Source of the DNA: Limisphaera sp049537155
GTDB taxonomy: Bacteria > Verrucomicrobiota > Verrucomicrobiia > Limisphaerales > Limisphaeraceae
Length of the DNA: 64,000 nt
Reading direction: 5' to 3'
Assembly (NCBI RefSeq): GCF_049537155.1
Contig: NZ_JBMVQZ010000010.1
Location: forward strand, 1-64,000
Shown in pieces: positions 35,682 to 44,166 of the stretch; position 1 is the stretch's first letter; every line of letters starts with the position of its first letter. The position numbers and the translations under genes were made by a program. The notes beneath the pieces are model-generated. The model was not told where the DNA came from. It did not search any database and saw nothing but the letters and a program-made list of their open reading frames with translations.

Positions 35682-36721
35682 AGGACCAACCCGCGGTGGA
35701 TCGGGAGCAGAATCCATCGGCGCGCGGCTGCGCGGCGGGCACCGGGCCCGCGGCGCCCGCACAGCCTGCCGCGCAGCGACCGAGTCGGCCGCGAACATGG
35801 CCGGCCTATCTGGAACTGGCGCAGAGCGGCGAGCTGCGTCGCCGGGCCGAGCAGGCCAGGTCGGCACTGGCCGTGTGCCGCGTTTGTCCGCGCCGGTGTG
35901 AGGTGAATCGCCTGGCAGGGGAGGTGGGTTTCTGCGGAATCGGGCGTCTGGCCCGTGTGGCGTCCGCGTTTCCGCACTTTGGTGAGGAAGATTGCCTGCG
36001 CGGCTGGCAGGGGTCGGGCACGATCTTCCTCGGCGGCTGCAATCTTCGTTGCGTGTTTTGTCAGAACCACGACATCAGCCATCGGCCGGCCGGGGATTTG
36101 TTGAACGCCGGGGAGCTGGCCGCGGTGATGCTCCGGTTACAGGCGGCCGGTTGTCACAACATCAACTGGGTTACCCCCTCGCACGTCGTGCCCCAGTTGC
36201 TCGAGGCCCTTGCGCTGGCGGCGGAGACGGGGCTTCGACTGCCCATCGTGTACAACAGCAGCGGGTACGATTCGGTGGAGACCCTGCAGTGGCTGGATGG
36301 CGTGGTGGACATCTACATGCCTGATTTCAAGTTCTGGTCTCCGGAGGCGGCCCGGCGGCTGGCGCACGCGCCGGATTATCCGGAGAGGACGCGGGCTGCG
36401 ATTCGGGAGATGCACCGTCAGGTTGGAGATCTCCAGTTCGACGAACACGGATTGGCCCGGCGCGGCCTGTTGGTCCGGCACCTTGTCATGCCCGGGAACC
36501 TGGCCGGAACGGCTGAGATCGCCGGGTGGCTGGTGCGGGAGATCTCGCCTCACACGTACATCAATCTCATGGACCAGTACCATCCGGCCGGTCGTGTTTT
36601 GGGTCCGGCTGGTGCAAGGCTCTACCCGGAGTTGCAGCGGCGGATCACCCGGGCCGAGTGGCGTCGGGCGCGCGAGGTCGCCGAGCAGGCAGGCCTATAC
36701 CGATTCGACCATCGGGCCTGA
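35678..36721 (+). CDS. Radical SAM protein, PflX/COG1313 type
   Basis: 347 residues. The S-adenosylmethionine cluster motif is GGCNLRCVFCQN (Cys121, Cys125, Cys128). N-terminal cysteines CRVCPRRC and GFCGIG are typical of the PflA-like COG1313 family, related to pyruvate formate-lyase activating enzymes. Later family stretches: NINWVTPSHVVPQLLEAL, PIVYNSSGYDSVETL, GVVDIYMPDFKFW and HLVMPGNLAGTAEIAGWLVR. The target is not known. The start overlaps the GH2 stop (ATGA), so the two are cotranslated, an odd pairing for an exported glycosidase. It is probably carried along as a housekeeping gene. Confidence 0.85.
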   Translation: MKDQPAVDREQNPSARGCAAGTGPAAPAQPAAQRPSRPRTWPAYLELAQSGELRRRAEQARSALAVCRVCPRRCEVNRLAGEVGFCGIGRLARVASAFPHFGEEDCLRGWQGSGTIFLGGCNLRCVFCQNHDISHRPAGDLLNAGELAAVMLRLQAAGCHNINWVTPSHVVPQLLEALALAAETGLRLPIVYNSSGYDSVETLQWLDGVVDIYMPDFKFWSPEAARRLAHAPDYPERTRAAIREMHRQVGDLQFDEHGLARRGLLVRHLVMPGNLAGTAEIAGWLVREISPHTYINLMDQYHPAGRVLGPAGARLYPELQRRITRAEWRRAREVAEQAGLYRFDHRA

Positions 36722-36830
36722 AAGGTTCTGCCGGGTGCTGTGAGGCTGGCGATTGCTGCAAGTGGAGTGCCCGGCGGTCTGTTCCGGTAGTTGGCGGGCC
36801 TGTCGATCGGGGTTGAAGAGGAGTGTGGGG

Positions 36831-39197
36831 ATGAGCGTCCGAGCCCGTATGAAGAAGCGCGCACGGTTTGCCGGTTTTCTGGTGCTATTGTGGCTGGCCG
36901 GGTTCCCTTGCATCTCTGCTGTCAGCCTGACCAACGGCGGTTTCGAAGCCGGTCTGACCGGTTGGCGGCCGCTTTGGACGCGTGATGCCGGTGTCGGCCG
37001 CCTTTCTCTGGACAACCACGTGGTGCACTCGGGCCGGGCAGCTGCGCGGGTGGAGCACACGGGCACGCGGGACTGGGCCCTGGAACCGGAGCTACGGTTG
37101 GCGGTTGTGCCCGGCCAGGTGGTCGGGCTGCAGGTCTGGGTGCGAAAGTCCGGGTCGGGAACCGCCCTGGTCTGTGCCTCGCTCCGGGACGCCAATGGAC
37201 AGGTACAGGATTGGACGTACGGCGCCCGGCCGATCGAAGAGGCCGATTCGTGGCAGTTCATCCGCATCCGATGGGTCGTGCCGGAGGGCATCACGGAGCT
37301 GCAGCCCCGGTTCATTGGCACCGGACCGGTCACGGTGTGGATCGACGACGTTGTGTGGGAGCCAACGGTTGCGTCCACGCGCCAACCTGATCCCAGGCTG
37401 CCGGCGGTTCTCCGGTGGGAAAACGAAGTCCTCTCGATCACCATCCACACATCGCAAGCCACGCTGCAGGTGCAGGATCGGCGGACCGGCATGGTCTGGC
37501 GGCAGATTCCCTTGCACCGTGAGATGCGGGTGCTCCAGGTCCGCGCGTTGGGCGGCGGTTGCGAACTCGAACTGGAAGATCTGCGCCGGGATCATGCCCT
37601 GCGGATGACCGTGCGCAGCGTGCCGGGGGAGCCGGAACTCATCGTGGAGCTGAGTGGCTCCGGCCCGCTGGAAGACGGACCGCTGCGCTTTCCGCATCCG
37701 TTTGAAAGCCGGCCGGGGCAATACCTGGTGCTGCCCATGAACGAGGGCATCTCCTATCCGGTGGAGGACCCGGACGTGGAGCTGTTCCGACTGGTGGCCT
37801 ACGGCGGACACGGCATCTGCATGGCGTTCTGGGGAGTCACGGACGGGACGGCCGGGCATGCGGCGATACTGGAGACACCGGACGACGCCGCCATACGCCT
37901 CCATCGGATTGAAGGTCGTCTTGTGGTGGCCCCGGAATGGGAAGCGCAACGAGGCCGGTACGGCTATCCGCGGCGCATCCGGTACGTCTTTTTCGACCGT
38001 GGCGGCCACGTGGCCATGGCCAAACGATACCGGAGGCACGCACAGGAGACCGGCCGGTTTCGAACATTGGAGGAGAAACGCCGGCTGAACCCGCATGTGG
38101 ACCTGCTCGTGGGCGCGGTGAACGTCTGGTGCTGGGATCGCGATCCGGTCCGACTGGTGCGGGAGATGCAGGCAGCCGGCATCGAACGCATCCTGTGGAG
38201 CCAGGGACAATCCCCCGAAACCATTCGACAACTGAACGAGCTGGGTGTTCTGGCGGGACGGTACGACATTTATCAAGACGTGATGGATCCTGCGCAGTTT
38301 CCCCGGCTGCGGCACATTCATCCCGACTGGCCCGGAGGAGCGTGGCCGGCGGATCTGGTCCGCGACAGGCAAGGCCGCTGGATCCCGGGCTGGGAGGTGG
38401 AAACTCGCGACGGAACGCGCATTCCGTGCGGGGTGCTGTGTGACAGCCGGGCACTTTCACATGCCCGACCGCGCATCAGCGCCGAGTTGCGCACGCATGC
38501 TTACCGGGCCCGTTTCATTGACACCGCCACGGCCAGCCCCTGGCGCGAGTGTTATGATCCTTCCCATCCCATGACGCGGCCCGAAAGCCGCCGGCACCGT
38601 CTCGAATTACTCCGCTTCACAAGTGAAGAAATGCGCCTTGTGACCGGGTCAGAAACCGGTCACGACGCCGCCGTGCCCTGGGTCCACTACTTCGAAGGCA
38701 TGCTCAGTCTCGCACCCTATCGCGTGCCCGACGCCGGGCGCAACATGAGCCGGATCTGGACCGAAGTCCCACCGCGGGTGCGCCGCTACCAGCTCGGCTG
38801 GCAATATCGTCTGCCGTTGTGGGAACTGGTCTATCATGATTGTGTGGTGGCCCACTGGTATTGGGGCGACTACAGCAACAAGCTGCCCGCCCTGTGGGAT
38901 CTGCGGGACCTCTTCAACCTCCTGTACGGCACGCCGCCGATGTTCATGTTCGACCGGAAACTCTGGGCGGAACAAAAAGAACGCTTCGTCCAATCCTATC
39001 GCACGGTGTGTCCGGTCGTGCGTCGCGTCGGGTACCAGGAGATGACGGACCATCGTTTCCTCACGCCCGACCGGTCCGTCCAGCAAACCCGCTTCGGGAA
39101 CGGGATCGCCATCACCGTCAACTTCGGCGACTCGACGTGGCGGGCGCCGGACGGCCGGCTGGTGCCCGCGCGCGGTTACCGGATCGAACCCGAATGA
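36831..39197 (+). CDS. Secreted glycoside hydrolase, GH101/GH129-related
   Basis: 788 residues. The ATG at 36831 follows GAGGAG, and a signal peptide (RFAGFLVLLWLAGFPCISAV) follows. A carbohydrate-binding jelly roll covers about residues 30-180 (LTNGGFEAGLTGWRPLWTRD, YGARPIEEADSWQFIRIRW). A beta-sandwich and a catalytic barrel come next (NVWCWDRDPVRLVREMQAAG, DIYQDVMDP, FIDTATASPWRECYDPSHPM, TGSETGHDAAVPWVHYFEGM). The layout fits the GH129/GH101-like hydrolases that act on alpha-linked N-acetylgalactosamine, but I assign only the clan. Candidate catalytic acids lie in FIDTATA and TGSETGHDA. Probably expressed with the glycosidase cluster upstream. Confidence 0.65.
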   Translation: MSVRARMKKRARFAGFLVLLWLAGFPCISAVSLTNGGFEAGLTGWRPLWTRDAGVGRLSLDNHVVHSGRAAARVEHTGTRDWALEPELRLAVVPGQVVGLQVWVRKSGSGTALVCASLRDANGQVQDWTYGARPIEEADSWQFIRIRWVVPEGITELQPRFIGTGPVTVWIDDVVWEPTVASTRQPDPRLPAVLRWENEVLSITIHTSQATLQVQDRRTGMVWRQIPLHREMRVLQVRALGGGCELELEDLRRDHALRMTVRSVPGEPELIVELSGSGPLEDGPLRFPHPFESRPGQYLVLPMNEGISYPVEDPDVELFRLVAYGGHGICMAFWGVTDGTAGHAAILETPDDAAIRLHRIEGRLVVAPEWEAQRGRYGYPRRIRYVFFDRGGHVAMAKRYRRHAQETGRFRTLEEKRRLNPHVDLLVGAVNVWCWDRDPVRLVREMQAAGIERILWSQGQSPETIRQLNELGVLAGRYDIYQDVMDPAQFPRLRHIHPDWPGGAWPADLVRDRQGRWIPGWEVETRDGTRIPCGVLCDSRALSHARPRISAELRTHAYRARFIDTATASPWRECYDPSHPMTRPESRRHRLELLRFTSEEMRLVTGSETGHDAAVPWVHYFEGMLSLAPYRVPDAGRNMSRIWTEVPPRVRRYQLGWQYRLPLWELVYHDCVVAHWYWGDYSNKLPALWDLRDLFNLLYGTPPMFMFDRKLWAEQKERFVQSYRTVCPVVRRVGYQEMTDHRFLTPDRSVQQTRFGNGIAITVNFGDSTWRAPDGRLVPARGYRIEPE

Positions 39198-39234
39198 GCG
39201 GAGCGGTTTCCCGCGCCGCGCCGGCAGTCCTGCT

Positions 39235-40017
39235 TCAGGGCAGGTGCAACGCCCGCACCCGGATGTTTCGGAAGGCCACCGGACCGTGATCGCCCTGCAG
39301 CATCAGGGGACCGACCGGTTTTTCGTCCTCGAACAAGGCCGAGCGTGTGGGCCCGTGGACCACGACGTTCTCGTGCACCACCTGACCATTGTGCAACACC
39401 CGGACGAACCGGGCCGGTTCGATTTTCCGTCCCTCCGCATCGAACCGGGGCGCGCGGAACAGGATGTCGAACGACTGCCACCGGCCCGCAGGCAGGCTGG
39501 CGTTCACCTTCGGAGAATGACCTTCCACCTCACGGCCGTTCACCCAACGGGGATAAATCCCGCCGCACTCGATCCCGGGATACTTGTCCCGCTCCACGCC
39601 GTGACTGTCGTAGATCTGCACCTCGTACCGGCCCATGACATAGACGCCGGAGTTCGAACGCCGGGCCAGGCAGAATTCCACGTGGATTTCCGCATCCCCG
39701 AACTCCTCCTCCGACACCAGGTGCACCGTGCGGCCGTTCGGACCGTTCCAGGCCACACCCGATCCCTCCCGGGGCCGCAACCGCCGGGGATCCGCCGGAT
39801 CCAACTCCACGTCGCCCACCACCTGCCACTCTCCCGTGGGTGCACGCCAGCCGGTGAAATCTCGTCCATTGAACAACTCCCGCCATGAAGCGGACGTTTC
39901 CTCGGCGGCCCGACAGCAAACCGGACCCCAGAAAACTGATTCCGGCGTCGTCCCTGCCAGCAAACCTGCGAGCACCAGCGGCCCCAGCGGGGCATGCATC
40001 CTCCATGATGGTTTCAT
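39235..40017 (-). CDS. Secreted DUF1080 (3-keto-disaccharide hydrolase-like) protein
   Basis: 260 residues. Signal peptide (MHAPLGPLVLAGLLAGTTPE). One DUF1080 domain of concanavalin-like fold: WRELFNGRDFTGWRAPTGEW, LVSEEEFGDAEIHVEFCLAR, SNSGVYVMGRYEVQIYDSHG, CGGIYPRWVNG and GPLMLQGDHGPVAFRNIRVR. DUF1080 proteins are abundant in Planctomycetes and Verrucomicrobia, and some hydrolyse 3-keto-glycosides. It ends 37 bp from the converging GH129-like gene. The ATG at 40017 is chosen because it gives the signal peptide. Substrate unknown. Confidence 0.85.
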   Translation of the reverse strand: MKPSWRMHAPLGPLVLAGLLAGTTPESVFWGPVCCRAAEETSASWRELFNGRDFTGWRAPTGEWQVVGDVELDPADPRRLRPREGSGVAWNGPNGRTVHLVSEEEFGDAEIHVEFCLARRSNSGVYVMGRYEVQIYDSHGVERDKYPGIECGGIYPRWVNGREVEGHSPKVNASLPAGRWQSFDILFRAPRFDAEGRKIEPARFVRVLHNGQVVHENVVVHGPTRSALFEDEKPVGPLMLQGDHGPVAFRNIRVRALHLP

Positions 40018-40252
40018 CGAGATCCTCCAGAGATCGTTTGCGCTGCGCCCTTTGATGCGGATTGGTTCTAACTCGCGGACCTGACCGAATGCAAGCTCTC
40101 CGGTCGGCTCCAGCCGCGGCCTCCGCCACTGCGGCGGCCTGGCACGCGCTTCCAAGGCGGCGGCCGGCGGGATCGGGAACCCGCCCCCGGGCGTCCCCAC
40201 CAGCCAGGCCGCGCTTTCCACGGCCCTGCTTCGCAGGTCGTCCCAGGCGGCT

Positions 40253-40546
40253 TCAGTCCACCTGCTCCCAAAAGGTGAGTTCCGGCTCACCTTCGACCAG
40301 CTCCGGCACACGGGCCAGAAACGCCTGGAGATGCGGTCGGCGCAGATGTTCTTCCAAGTGTGCCCGGTCGGTCCAAATCTCGTAGAACAGAAACCGGCCG
40401 GGGCGATCCTGCGACCGGTGCAAATCGTACCGGATACAGCCGGGTTCCCGGCGTGTGGGAGCGATGAGGTCCCGGAGTGCCTGTTCCAGTTCGGTTTCCC
40501 GACCGCGTCGGGCCTGTATCGAGGCGATCACGATCAACGGTTTCAT
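40253..40546 (-). CDS. Antibiotic biosynthesis monooxygenase (ABM) domain protein
   Basis: 97 residues, a single ABM/YgiN-type ferredoxin-like domain: PLIVIASIQARRGRETELEQ, REPGCIRYDLHRSQDRPGRF, FYEIWTDRAHLEEHLRRPHL and FWEQVD. Members are small dimeric quinol monooxygenases or related stress proteins. It lies 48 bp after pyrF in the same direction and is probably cotranscribed. The ATG giving MKPLIVIASI fits the family length. Specific reaction unknown. Confidence 0.85.
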   Translation of the reverse strand: MKPLIVIASIQARRGRETELEQALRDLIAPTRREPGCIRYDLHRSQDRPGRFLFYEIWTDRAHLEEHLRRPHLQAFLARVPELVEGEPELTFWEQVD

Positions 40547-40594
40547 GAGTGTTTCACGAGCAAAGCGCACGCATGTGGGACGCGCGGGCCGGCC

Positions 40595-41314
40595 TTACGA
40601 CCTCCTGTCCTTTGGCAATGAAGCAAGGATCTTCTCCGCCGCCTCGCGCGGGTTGGGCGAGGCGGTGATGGGGCGTCCGATGACCAGCCAATCCGCCCCG
40701 GCCTCCAGGGCCTCTGCCGGGGTGAGGGTCCGGCGCTGGTCGCCGGGATCACTACCCTCCGGGCGGATCCCCGGCGTGACCAACTGCATGCGTGTCGGCA
40801 GCACCTGACGCAGGCCGGCCACTTCGAGCGGCGAACAGACCAGTCCGCGCAATCCGGCGCGTACAGCCAGCGAGGCCAGCCGTTCCACCTGCCGGCCCAC
40901 GTGATCGTCGCAGCCCACCTCGGCCAGCGCAGCTCCATCCAGGCTGGTGAGGACGGTCACCCCCAGGACCAAAGGTGCCGTGCGCCCGGTCTGGGAGGCG
41001 GTGTGTTGGGCGGATTGTTCGGCCGCCTGCAACATGGCCAGGCCGCCGCTGGTGTGAACGGTCAACATCTGGACGTCCAACCGGACCGCCGCCGCCACGG
41101 CACGACTGACCGTGTGGGGAATGTCGTGGAATTTCAGGTCCAGGAAGACGGAGGCGCCCGTGGCCCGGATGCTCCGCACGAGGTCCGGTCCCGCCGCCGT
41201 AAACAGCTCACTGCCCACCTTGAATCCTCCCACCACCGGCGCCAGTTCGCGTACGAGCGACAGTGCCTGTTCGGCTGTGGGGACGTCAAGGGCCACCAGG
41301 ATCGGGTTGCGCAT
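40595..41314 (-). CDS. pyrF: Orotidine 5'-phosphate decarboxylase
   Basis: 239 residues, the last step of de novo UMP synthesis in the cytoplasm. It starts RNPILVALDVPTAEQALSLV and has the catalytic Lys and Asp in VFLDLKFHDIPHTVSRAVAA. TVHTSGGLAMLQAA, LVTPGIRPEGSDPGDQRR and the phosphate-binding ADWLVIGRPITASPNP follow. Normal length for the bacterial group. The ATG at 41314 aligns with family starts; longer upstream readings are unlikely. Confidence 0.95.
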   Translation of the reverse strand: MRNPILVALDVPTAEQALSLVRELAPVVGGFKVGSELFTAAGPDLVRSIRATGASVFLDLKFHDIPHTVSRAVAAAVRLDVQMLTVHTSGGLAMLQAAEQSAQHTASQTGRTAPLVLGVTVLTSLDGAALAEVGCDDHVGRQVERLASLAVRAGLRGLVCSPLEVAGLRQVLPTRMQLVTPGIRPEGSDPGDQRRTLTPAEALEAGADWLVIGRPITASPNPREAAEKILASLPKDRRS

Positions 41315-41478
41315 GCCTGCAGTATCCGTACCCGTCGGCGACCAGACAATCGCCAAATCCCTCGCCTGACGACCGACGCGGATGAACGAGGAGTCCCCTC
41401 GCTGCAAAGAAAAGCCGGCGGTTCCGGCGGGGGGCCTTGGCGGGCAACCACCCGGTCCGATGAGGGTGGACTCGTGCT

Positions 41479-42039
41479 TCAGTCCGCCCCCGGGCTGTCC
41501 CGGCGCCGTTCACCCGGTGGCGGCCCCTGCCGATGTTCGCCGTGGCGCCCGTGTGAGTCCTGCCGCTGTTGGAGCCGCTGGTACTGTTCCACAAGAGCCT
41601 GGTGGTTGGTGACGCACTGGCGGTACCGGTCGGCCAGTTCCTCGAGGCGCGTGTTCAATTCGAGGATTCGGGAGGCGGCCTCTTCCAGCTTCTCATCTCG
41701 CAGACGCACGGCTTCCATCCAGTTCGTCAGTGCGGCTCGTGTCTGCCCGGCCTCGGCCATGCAACGTTCCCACTGCTCGGTGCGCTGGTGCAGCTCCGTG
41801 GTCAACCCGGCAACACGTTGCTCGCTCGCCTGGTATCGGCCTCGGAAAAGCTCGAGATCGGCCTGCGTCTGCTCCAACCGGGTTTCCAGTTCCTGCCGTT
41901 CGGCATGGGAACGCGACAATTCCTCCCGGCACTGCCGCAGGCGCAACTGGACGTCACGGTCGTGCCACCACTGAACGACGCACAGCCCGGCCAGGACCGG
42001 GATGGCCACCGCGTTGATCCACGGAAGCAGGCGTTGCAT
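41479..42039 (-). CDS. Membrane-anchored coiled-coil protein downstream of exbD
   Basis: 186 residues. One N-terminal helix (WINAVAIPVLAGLCVVQWW) is followed by a long heptad-rich coiled coil (about 30-160: RQCREELSRSHAERQELETR, LEQTQADLELFRGRYQASEQ, RILELNTRLEELADRYRQCV). The tail is polar and disordered. It starts one base after the exbD stop, so it belongs to the tonB-exbB-exbD operon and may be an accessory of the energy-transducing complex. No named family recognised. Confidence 0.7.
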   Translation of the reverse strand: MQRLLPWINAVAIPVLAGLCVVQWWHDRDVQLRLRQCREELSRSHAERQELETRLEQTQADLELFRGRYQASEQRVAGLTTELHQRTEQWERCMAEAGQTRAALTNWMEAVRLRDEKLEEAASRILELNTRLEELADRYRQCVTNHQALVEQYQRLQQRQDSHGRHGEHRQGPPPGERRRDSPGAD

Positions 42040-42040
42040 G

Positions 42041-42466
42041 TCAGCGTGGCTCCGCCGGCCGGGTGTGCAGGGTGACCTGATGAACGCCCAGGGCCCGGAT
42101 CACGTCCAACGCCCGCACCACATCGGCGTGTCGGGCCTCCCCGTCGCCGCTGATCACGACGCGTGGATCGGATTGACCCTGCAACTGTTCCGCCAATCGG
42201 GCGGCCAGTTCGGCCGGGGCGTGCACCCGACCGTCCCACCAGATCATCCCGTTGCGGTCCACCACCAGATGAATCGTGATCCTGCCCGCGTCGGTCTCCG
42301 TGGTGGCGGCCGTGGGGAGCTGCACCGGCACGCTGTCGAGATGGGTCATCGAAAGGCTGACCAACATGAAGGCCGCCAGCAAAAAGAACATGATATCGAT
42401 CAGCGGAATGATCTCGATCCGGGGCGATTGCTCGCCGGGTTCCCGTGGTCCCAACGTCACCGGCAT
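42041..42466 (-). CDS. exbD: ExbD/TolR biopolymer transport protein
   Basis: 141 residues. A short cytoplasmic part, one membrane helix with the proton-path aspartate (IEIIPLIDIMFFLLAAFMLV) and a periplasmic domain (IHLVVDRNGMIWWDGRVHAP, DPRVVISGDGEARHADVVRA). With ExbB it uses the proton gradient to drive TonB. Lies six bases after exbB. Confidence 0.93.
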   Translation of the reverse strand: MPVTLGPREPGEQSPRIEIIPLIDIMFFLLAAFMLVSLSMTHLDSVPVQLPTAATTETDAGRITIHLVVDRNGMIWWDGRVHAPAELAARLAEQLQGQSDPRVVISGDGEARHADVVRALDVIRALGVHQVTLHTRPAEPR

Positions 42467-42472
42467 GGCTCC

Positions 42473-43165
42473 TCAAAAATCCACAAACACCTGTGCGGCG
42501 GTCACGGTCACCGGCCCCCCTCCGCCCACAATCGCCTGCCAGTCCACTTGGCGGGCCCGATCCGGTTGGAGGAGCAGTTCCACGTGGTTGATCCAGCGTT
42601 CCAGGCGCCCTCTCATGCGAATGAGCCGGCGGCTCAGCCAGTTGTACGGCAGCAGGCACAGGATCGCGATGAACAGGCCCGAGGCCGTGGCGATCAGGGC
42701 TTCGGCAATTCCCCCACTGATGCGGGTGGCCGCCAAAGATTGGTCTCCCAGAAAATGAAACGACTGCATGATCCCCACGACCGTGCCCAGCAACCCCAGC
42801 AGGGGCGCCAGTGTGATCAGCGTACTCAGCACCCAGAGTCGTTTTTCGGCCTGATCCAGAAACTCGGCGGCGCGCATTTGCATGGCTCCGACGATGGAGA
42901 CGTGCGCATTGCGCAGGCCGCTGCGCAACGTCACCAAAAACGGGTCCTCGGATTCACGGGTCAGTTCCACCACCCGTTCCCACCGGCCTTCCGCCACTGC
43001 AGCCAGTACCTCCTCGATCCGCCGGGGATCCAGCCGTTTCCGTAACGACCACCACCAGCAGATGCGCTCCACCAACACCGTGCCGGCCAGCAGCAAGCAA
43101 CCCAGAATGGGCCACATGATGGGCCCGCCCGCCACAAACCAATGCACCACGACATTCGCCAACAT
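42473..43165 (-). CDS. exbB: ExbB/MotA/TolQ-type proton channel protein
   Basis: 230 residues with three helices: IMWPILGCLLLAGTVLVERI near the N-terminus, LWVLSTLITLAPLLGLLGTV and ALIATASGLFIAILCLLPYN. The LAPLLGLLGTVVGIMQSF stretch and the polar ATASGL helix are family signatures. It forms the channel with ExbD and binds TonB. The gene is nine bases after tonB in one operon. Confidence 0.93.
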   Translation of the reverse strand: MLANVVVHWFVAGGPIMWPILGCLLLAGTVLVERICWWWSLRKRLDPRRIEEVLAAVAEGRWERVVELTRESEDPFLVTLRSGLRNAHVSIVGAMQMRAAEFLDQAEKRLWVLSTLITLAPLLGLLGTVVGIMQSFHFLGDQSLAATRISGGIAEALIATASGLFIAILCLLPYNWLSRRLIRMRGRLERWINHVELLLQPDRARQVDWQAIVGGGGPVTVTAAQVFVDF

Positions 43166-43174
43166 GAGTCGCCC

Positions 43175-44035
43175 TCACGCGCGACCCGTCGAGTCCCGAC
43201 GGGCCAGTTCAAAACGGATCTCCACTTCGTAAAGCCTCACCTCACCGGGCCGGAACCGCCAGTAACGACGGACCGTGTGCAGCGCCGCCTCCCGAAGCAA
43301 CGGCCACGGACACCCTTCCAAGGTCTCCGCCCATAACACTCGGCCGTTCGCACCCACGCAAAACCGGATGCGCACGGTCCCTTCCTGCCCCTGGCGCCGG
43401 GCCTCCCAGGGGTACGGAGGCGCGGGCTGGCGTCCCTCACCCCTGCCCCACACCAGCGTCTGCACGCCACCCGGCATGCCGGCGCCACCGGCCAGGTCTG
43501 TCGTTCCGGAACTCTCCGTGCCACCCCGCTGCGGCCCCGTTACGGCCGCAGGTCCGGGCGCAGAAACCGCCGGCACTGCCGCGCCGGCGGTGTCAGCCTC
43601 GGAAAAGGCATCCGAGGGAATGTCTGGCAGCACGGGCAGGTCCGGCATCGCAGCAGCCGCCGGGACGGCCGGTACCGGATCCCGCGGCACGGGCGCAGCC
43701 AATCGGACCGGCTCGTCCGTCCGGGCACCTGCCGGCGTGCCGGTCTCCATCGTCGGGGATTCCAGCTGCACGTCGAGCAGCGTGGCCTGGACGGGTGCCG
43801 GCACGGGCTTTGCCACCGGCTGCGCGGGCTCCGGATAAGGTGCCACCAACCCCACCGTCCCCACCAAGACACAAAAGAGCCAGAGGGTGGTCAGGGCCGG
43901 TTGCAGCCATTCCCAACGGGACATCGTTTCCGGCAGGCGTTTCACCGCCCACCGCGCTGCCGGGCTGTCGAACCGCCCCACTCCACCGACCGGCCACCAT
44001 TCCTTCACCGGCATGGATTTTTGCACCTGCAACAT
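43175..44035 (-). CDS. tonB: TonB family energy transducer
   Basis: 286 residues from the ATG at 44035; an ATG seven codons later is also possible. One membrane helix (LTTLWLFCVLVGTVGLVAPY), a long proline- and alanine-rich spacer (about 70-200) crossing the periplasm, and a C-terminal TonB domain (PPYPWEARRQGQEGTVRIRF, PWPLLREAALHTVRRYWRFR). It transmits energy to the outer-membrane receptor encoded at 45620. First gene after the shared motif at 44138-44159, followed by exbB and exbD. Confidence 0.9.
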   Translation of the reverse strand: MLQVQKSMPVKEWWPVGGVGRFDSPAARWAVKRLPETMSRWEWLQPALTTLWLFCVLVGTVGLVAPYPEPAQPVAKPVPAPVQATLLDVQLESPTMETGTPAGARTDEPVRLAAPVPRDPVPAVPAAAAMPDLPVLPDIPSDAFSEADTAGAAVPAVSAPGPAAVTGPQRGGTESSGTTDLAGGAGMPGGVQTLVWGRGEGRQPAPPYPWEARRQGQEGTVRIRFCVGANGRVLWAETLEGCPWPLLREAALHTVRRYWRFRPGEVRLYEVEIRFELARRDSTGRA

Positions 44036-44137
44036 TTCGGTTCCACCAGTCAGCCGGGTGCGGCCTCGCCATCTGCGCACACCGTCACCGAGCATAACTG
44101 CGGGCCCGTCAGGCCGCTTGCGGTCGGTTGCGTTTTT

Positions 44138-44159
44138 TTGTCGGTGAATTGCACTTGAT
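44138..44159. promoter_or_regulatory. Shared motif upstream of tonB (copy also upstream of receptor)
   Basis: 22-bp match to 48068-48089: TTGTCGGTG, two variable bases, then TTGCACTTGAT. The core is an inverted repeat GTGA-ATT-GCAC, perfect in the other copy (GTGC-GTT-GCAC). It lies about 100 bp before tonB. Candidate operator or promoter of a common (metal-responsive?) regulon; the regulator is unknown. Confidence 0.5.
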
Positions 44160-44166
44160 CCGACCC

